From: Candidatus Hydrogenedentota bacterium
GTDB taxonomy: Bacteria > Hydrogenedentota > Hydrogenedentia > Hydrogenedentales > CAITNO01
NCBI GenBank assembly: GCA_007124105.1
Contig: SLFT01000454.1
Location: 1-10,007, forward strand
Direction of reading: 5' to 3'
Length of the DNA stretch: 10,007 bases
The notes beneath the pieces were generated by a model. That model had not been told where the DNA came from, did no database searches, and saw nothing but the letters and a program-made list of their open reading frames with translations. The position numbers were made by a program, and so were the translations under genes. The stretch's first letter is position 1. Every line of letters begins with the position of its first letter. Below are positions 6,788-10,007 of the stretch, piece after piece.

Positions 6788-8155
6788 ATGATGTGTTTTA
6801 CCTTGTTTCTGGCGGTTATTTCCGCAACAACAGAGCCGCAAGTATCCACGCTTGTGTCCTACCAGAACGTTTGGGACATTGCCGCTGCGGACATGAACGG
6901 CAACGGGAATAAAGATATCCTGTTGCTGGCCCACGATGAAACAGCGTATCCCCAGCAAAAGGAGGTGGCCCTGTTTCTTTCCGATGGCGCATGCGCCTAT
7001 CCTGAAACGCCTGATTACAGATTGTCTTTGCCCGAGGAGACCGGCGCAATTATTCTTGCGGAAGTAGACGGCGCGCCCCCTGTCGAAATTGTCGCTGTTC
7101 ATACCAACGGCGCATTTATATACCAGTTTACTGATGACGGTTTTGTCCACATTGAAGATGTGACGTTTAACTCGTTGTTGCCAAGTCGCAGTCGTGAGCC
7201 TGTGTTCATGCGACACGGCGCCAAGGATTTGCGCGGCGACGGTGTTGACGAGTGGTTGATTCCAACGGCGGCGGGACTGGAAATTTGGACGCGCGACGGG
7301 TGGGTGGCTACAGCGTCCTGCGATGTGGTTAGCGAGATGCGGCGCGGCGACAGCATTGTCATAACGCATCGTCTTCCCGACTATCAGACGTTTGAGATGG
7401 AGGACATGTCCACGGCAGGCCTCGCTTTTTTGAGCGATGAATTCGCCGATTTCGTGCATGGCGAGGACTGGTCAGAACATTATCGCTTTCGCATTCCCAT
7501 GACGCTTGAAGAGAAATGGGACGCCTCCGCAAAAATGGACGACATCACGGGCAACGGCTTTCCCGACCTTGTGGTAACACAGACGCGCGGCACAGTACGT
7601 ATGCAATCCGAAACACAAGTCTATCTGGCAAAAAGGCCTTTCGAATACCCAACAGAACCTGACGCAGTGTTCACTGTAAACGGCGCGGTTTCCAGTCCGG
7701 CCATGATAGATGTAAACAACAGCGGTCACCTCGACCTGGTCTTTATCCGCATTCCTTTTGGCGTACGCAATGTCGTTAATTTCTTCATGCGCGGGAAACT
7801 GACCGTGCGCGCCGATGTATACCTGTTCGACGGCGAGTCGTTCAGTGAATCCGCGGACTATTCCACAACCATGACCATGGACGCGCCTGAAGGGCGACAA
7901 CGTATCGCTTACACGTTTGGCGATTTTGACGGCGATGGATTGGTGGACGTCGCCTATGGGCGTTCACAAGACGCGCTCAGTATCTATACAGGGGACGAGC
8001 AACGGTTTATTTCATCGCGGCCCCTTGCGGTTCTTGATATGCCAAGCTTCGGGGAGGCCAGGCCTTATGACCTGAACAACAATAACGCCAAGGATATTGT
8101 GCTTTTTCGTCCGGGCGGCAATCATGCAACGCGGGTGGACGTAATCGTGTTTTAG
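6788..8155 (+). CDS. Exported FG-GAP/VCBS repeat protein
   Basis: The product is 455 residues. GGAGAA lies eight bases before the ATG. The N-terminus (MMCFTLFLAVISATTEP) looks like a short signal peptide, although it has no basic residue before the hydrophobic core. The rest is a beta-propeller-like repeat protein. Six nine-residue calcium-loop motifs are seen: DMNGNGNKD (35-43), DLRGDGVDE (147-155), DITGNGFPD (252-260), DVNNSGHLD (308-316), DFDGDGLVD (379-387) and DLNNNNAKD (428-436). Each is followed by a hydrophobic strand such as ILLL, LVVT or IVLF. This is the pattern of FG-GAP/VCBS (integrin alpha-like) repeats, which bind Ca2+ and often mediate surface binding of protein or polysaccharide. 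No enzyme domain or membrane anchor is visible, so the ligand and role are unknown. It is divergent from pfaD and its stop overlaps the stop of a small gene on the other strand. Confidence 0.85.
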   Translation: MMCFTLFLAVISATTEPQVSTLVSYQNVWDIAAADMNGNGNKDILLLAHDETAYPQQKEVALFLSDGACAYPETPDYRLSLPEETGAIILAEVDGAPPVEIVAVHTNGAFIYQFTDDGFVHIEDVTFNSLLPSRSREPVFMRHGAKDLRGDGVDEWLIPTAAGLEIWTRDGWVATASCDVVSEMRRGDSIVITHRLPDYQTFEMEDMSTAGLAFLSDEFADFVHGEDWSEHYRFRIPMTLEEKWDASAKMDDITGNGFPDLVVTQTRGTVRMQSETQVYLAKRPFEYPTEPDAVFTVNGAVSSPAMIDVNNSGHLDLVFIRIPFGVRNVVNFFMRGKLTVRADVYLFDGESFSESADYSTTMTMDAPEGRQRIAYTFGDFDGDGLVDVAYGRSQDALSIYTGDEQRFISSRPLAVLDMPSFGEARPYDLNNNNAKDIVLFRPGGNHATRVDVIVF

Positions 8156-8295
8156 ATTATACCCATGTTGCGCAACAGATCGCTTACAACAGGAATGGGA
8201 ATCCCAAACGCTGCCGCCATAATAGCGGCAACGAGAATTAAAAAAAGAAGCGTAATTGTTGCCGCTGTTCTCTCGCGAAGCTTTGTCCATCTCAT
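8152..8295 (-). CDS. 47-residue single-helix membrane microprotein (hypothetical)
   Basis: I do not recognise this gene. It reads ATG at 8293-8295 through TAA at 8152-8154. The start MRWTKLRERT is basic, residues 11-30 form one strongly hydrophobic helix (ATITLLFLILVAAIMAAAF), and a short GIPIPVVSDLLRNMGII tail follows. The charge pattern predicts the N-terminus in the cytoplasm. The ribosome binding site AGGAGAA (plus-strand bases 8303-8309) is among the best in the window, with seven bases to the ATG. The last four bases overlap the stop codon region of the FG-GAP gene, tail to tail, and the transporter gene diverges 138 bases away. Support comes from the start signal and the coherent membrane topology; no homology could be tested. 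A chance frame is the main alternative. Confidence 0.6.
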   Translation of the reverse strand: MRWTKLRERTAATITLLFLILVAAIMAAAFGIPIPVVSDLLRNMGII

Positions 8296-8302
8296 TTTCA
8301 AG

Positions 8303-8309
8303 TTCTCCT
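8303..8309 (-). promoter_or_regulatory. Ribosome binding site of the membrane microprotein gene
   Basis: On the minus strand the bases read AGGAGAA, seven bases before the ATG at 8295. The match is strong and supports a short gene that would otherwise be easy to overlook. Confidence 0.65.
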
Positions 8310-8421
8310 GTCGCCAATAAGTTGAAGCGACGCGCCGTAACGGGTACAGTATGGGGTATCCCCTTTATTTATCTCGCAGCCATTGCGTCTGCCTGTCATT
8401 GTATCAAAAGGCTTCATAACC

Positions 8422-8427
8422 GAGGAA
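8422..8427 (+). promoter_or_regulatory. Ribosome binding site indicating a TTG start for the MFS gene
   Basis: GAGGAA lies six bases before an in-frame TTG at 8434. The longer frame from a TTG at 8383 has no Shine-Dalgarno sequence before it, so 8434 is the better start. Confidence 0.7.
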
Positions 8428-8433
8428 ACGAGT

Positions 8434-9660
8434 TTGTCTTCAACCCCGTCAGACCAACCTAAAGCGCTGTCCAAAGCATGGCTTATCATTGCGTTAAACG
8501 CTTTGTACAGTATTGCAGAAGCGTTGTGTTCGGTTTTCGTCAGCGTGTATTTTTACGTTCATAGCCTCGACATTAATACTGTACTGCTTCATTATCTGAC
8601 CATATACACCGTGACCCCCATTGTTTTTACGTTGGCCGGCTGGTACGCAAAATCACGGGACCGCACATACGTTTTTCGGATTGGCCTGGTACTGCATGCG
8701 TTGTATTATGCTTCGTTGTTGTATTTACGCGAGGACGCGTATCTTTATGTGGTGCATCTCGGGGTGTTGTTGGGCGTTACCTGGGGGTTTTTCTGGGCCG
8801 GCAACAATACCTTTCAGTTTGATTTCAGCACACAAATGCGCAGCCGCGAATATTTCGTGGGTTTGATTTCTTCCGTAAGCAACGGTGCGCGTTTGATCGC
8901 GCCTGTCATCAGCGGCGTTATCATCAGTTTCGCTCCCACAACGCAGGTCGGCTACCGCGCTATTTTCAGCGTGGCGCTGGTTATCTATCTTGCGGCCATT
9001 GCCCTGAGTTTTCGTATCCCTCACGACAAAAGCCGACAGCCCTTCAACATCAAGAAAGCGTTGTTCCCGCCAAAAGAACATCGCGACTGGCGCTTGGTCA
9101 TGGCCGCATCGGCTTCTCTGGCCGGTTCGTTTCACATTTTCCATTTTCTGCTTGCAATCATCATGTATATGCAGTCGAGCAGCGAAGCGCAGGTGGGCGG
9201 ATATGTCTCGATGCAGGGGCTGGTCAGTATTGCTACCGCGTTTATGGTGGGACGTTTTGTCGTGCCCAAAACCCGTGCAACATTCATGTTCTGGGGCGTT
9301 GTTACGCTAATTGTTGCCGGTGTTACCATCATGTGGGAAATTACGATGATCACCCTGTTCGCTTTTGCTATCCTACGTTCGGTGTCGTTGCCGCTATTCG
9401 GCATTCCGCATACCGGCATTCGCTTCGAGGTCATGCAGCGTACCGCAGCGGCGGCAAGTGAGCGTATCGAATATCTTTGCGCCTGGGAGACGCCGCTCGC
9501 CGTGGGGCGCGTCATCATGATGGGGATTTTGATGCTTCTTTACAGCGGGTGGGGAGAATATGGATTGCGTATCGCGTTGTTCATGCTGTGTATGAATCGT
9601 GTCATTACCTATCTATTGTTGCGGAGCATCTCTTTTGTGCGCGACCCGTCGCTGACGTGA
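8434..9660 (+). CDS. Major facilitator superfamily transporter, 12 membrane helices
   Basis: The product is 408 residues from the TTG start. It is an inner-membrane secondary transporter; the substrate is unknown. Twelve hydrophobic segments can be counted, six on each side of a hydrophilic central loop (HDKSRQPFNIKKALFPPKEHRDWR). A short basic loop containing AKSRDR lies between helices 2 and 3, where MFS proteins carry motif A, although the classic GxxxDRxGRR form is degenerate here. The conserved-looking AWETPLAVGRV near the start of helix 11 resembles uncharacterised YqgE-like MFS proteins, which I recall only in general terms. The length is normal for the family. The gene is on the same strand as both flanking FG-GAP-type genes, 278 bases after one stop and 72 bases before the next start. 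Drug efflux or metabolite export are both possible. Confidence 0.88.
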   Translation: MSSTPSDQPKALSKAWLIIALNALYSIAEALCSVFVSVYFYVHSLDINTVLLHYLTIYTVTPIVFTLAGWYAKSRDRTYVFRIGLVLHALYYASLLYLREDAYLYVVHLGVLLGVTWGFFWAGNNTFQFDFSTQMRSREYFVGLISSVSNGARLIAPVISGVIISFAPTTQVGYRAIFSVALVIYLAAIALSFRIPHDKSRQPFNIKKALFPPKEHRDWRLVMAASASLAGSFHIFHFLLAIIMYMQSSSEAQVGGYVSMQGLVSIATAFMVGRFVVPKTRATFMFWGVVTLIVAGVTIMWEITMITLFAFAILRSVSLPLFGIPHTGIRFEVMQRTAAAASERIEYLCAWETPLAVGRVIMMGILMLLYSGWGEYGLRIALFMLCMNRVITYLLLRSISFVRDPSLT

Positions 9661-9732
9661 TATTTGCAGGCCGTTTCTCTTATGATTATGAAATAACGGA
9701 CGAACCGTTTCCATCGCAGAAAGGAACGTACC

Positions 9733-10007
9733 ATGTCGCATCTATTTCACGTGGCTTCGGACCCTGTGGGACTCAAAGTCGCTTTCGGTCTGGCCTTTGT
9801 ATCTCTGCTGTCGTCGCTGATTACCTGTAACGGCGTTTCTGAGGAAGTTGAGTGGCCACAGTACTCCGAGAATCCCTACGTTATTCCCTTGGACATACCG
9901 GCGCCGCAAGATTCCGCGGGCGGCCTGATTACCGCTGATTTGACAGGCGACCGGCGCATGGATTTTTTGATTACCGTGCCAGGACATATCACCGCCCATG
10001 CCAACGA
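9733..10007 (+). CDS. Exported protein with FG-GAP/VCBS-like loop, N-terminal part (cut by window end)
   Basis: The first 91 codons are visible. AGAAAGGA lies just before the ATG at 9733. Residues 13-34 look like a signal peptide (LKVAFGLAFVSLLSSLITC). The Cys at 32 follows L-I-T, a poor lipobox because Thr replaces the usual Gly/Ala/Ser, so a lipoprotein is possible but not supported strongly. A proline-rich stretch leads to ADLTGDRRMDFLIT at 68-81. Its nine-residue D-x7-D loop and following strand match the repeats of the protein encoded at 6788-8155. It is therefore probably another exported FG-GAP/VCBS repeat protein. It starts 72 bases after the transporter stop, with no terminator seen between them, so co-transcription is plausible. 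Confidence 0.72.
   Translation, partial: MSHLFHVASDPVGLKVAFGLAFVSLLSSLITCNGVSEEVEWPQYSENPYVIPLDIPAPQDSAGGLITADLTGDRRMDFLITVPGHITAHAN

Noticed and set aside
6734..7459. A 241-codon minus-strand frame opposite the FG-GAP gene
   Set aside because: The plus strand encodes regular calcium-loop repeats; the antisense frame shows no domain and a shadow-like composition.
8353..8363. GGGGTATCCCC in the gap between the microprotein and MFS genes
   Set aside because: A four-pair stem with a three-base loop is too small to interpret, and there is no second copy.
8383..8433. N-terminal extension of the MFS protein from an upstream TTG
   Set aside because: No Shine-Dalgarno sequence precedes it, whereas GAGGAA precedes the TTG at 8434.
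9671..9699. CCGTT...AACGG inverted repeat after the MFS gene, considered as a terminator
   Set aside because: The arms are five bases with a long AT loop and no T run follows, so it is not a credible intrinsic terminator.

Overview
The window is about 10 kb of a bacterial chromosome with moderately high GC content. It holds one universal housekeeping gene (gyrA, 5' end cut), a lipoprotein-processing gene (lspA), and several exported or membrane proteins. The mix of exported FG-GAP/VCBS repeat proteins, a secreted PhoD-like phosphatase, a secreted DJ-1/PfpI protein and a PfaD-type enzyme suggests a Gram-negative-like environmental bacterium. Something from the PVC, Hydrogenedentes or Sumerlaeota sphere is possible. 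That placement is inferred from gene style only and is weak.

Left part, plus strand (1-4131): the last 560 codons of gyrA, closed by a likely intrinsic terminator at 1697-1724. Next comes an exported PhoD-like metallophosphoesterase (1769-3268), then an exported DJ-1/PfpI-family protein (3406-4050), closed by a strong hairpin terminator (4101-4131).

Middle, minus strand (4174-6339): pfaD followed 33 bases later by lspA, so the two are probably co-transcribed. lspA converges on the DJ-1 gene across the terminator. PfaD normally works with a polyunsaturated fatty acid or polyketide synthase, but no synthase gene lies in the window. A 448-base non-coding stretch (6340-6787) separates pfaD from the divergent gene to its right. 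It contains GTCYGAC-type direct repeats spaced about one helical turn apart.

Right part (6788-10007): an exported protein with six FG-GAP/VCBS-like calcium-loop motifs, a 12-helix major facilitator transporter with a likely TTG start, and the beginning of a second exported protein with the same kind of loop, cut by the window edge. Between the first two, on the opposite strand, is a 47-codon reading frame with a strong ribosome binding site that encodes a single-helix membrane microprotein (8152-8295). Its stop overlaps the end of the FG-GAP gene.

No tRNA, rRNA, CRISPR array, insertion sequence or phage gene was seen. I did not find a convincing new multi-gene system. The most interesting items are the orphan pfaD-lspA pair with its repeat-bearing leader, the membrane microprotein, and the FG-GAP/MFS/FG-GAP arrangement.
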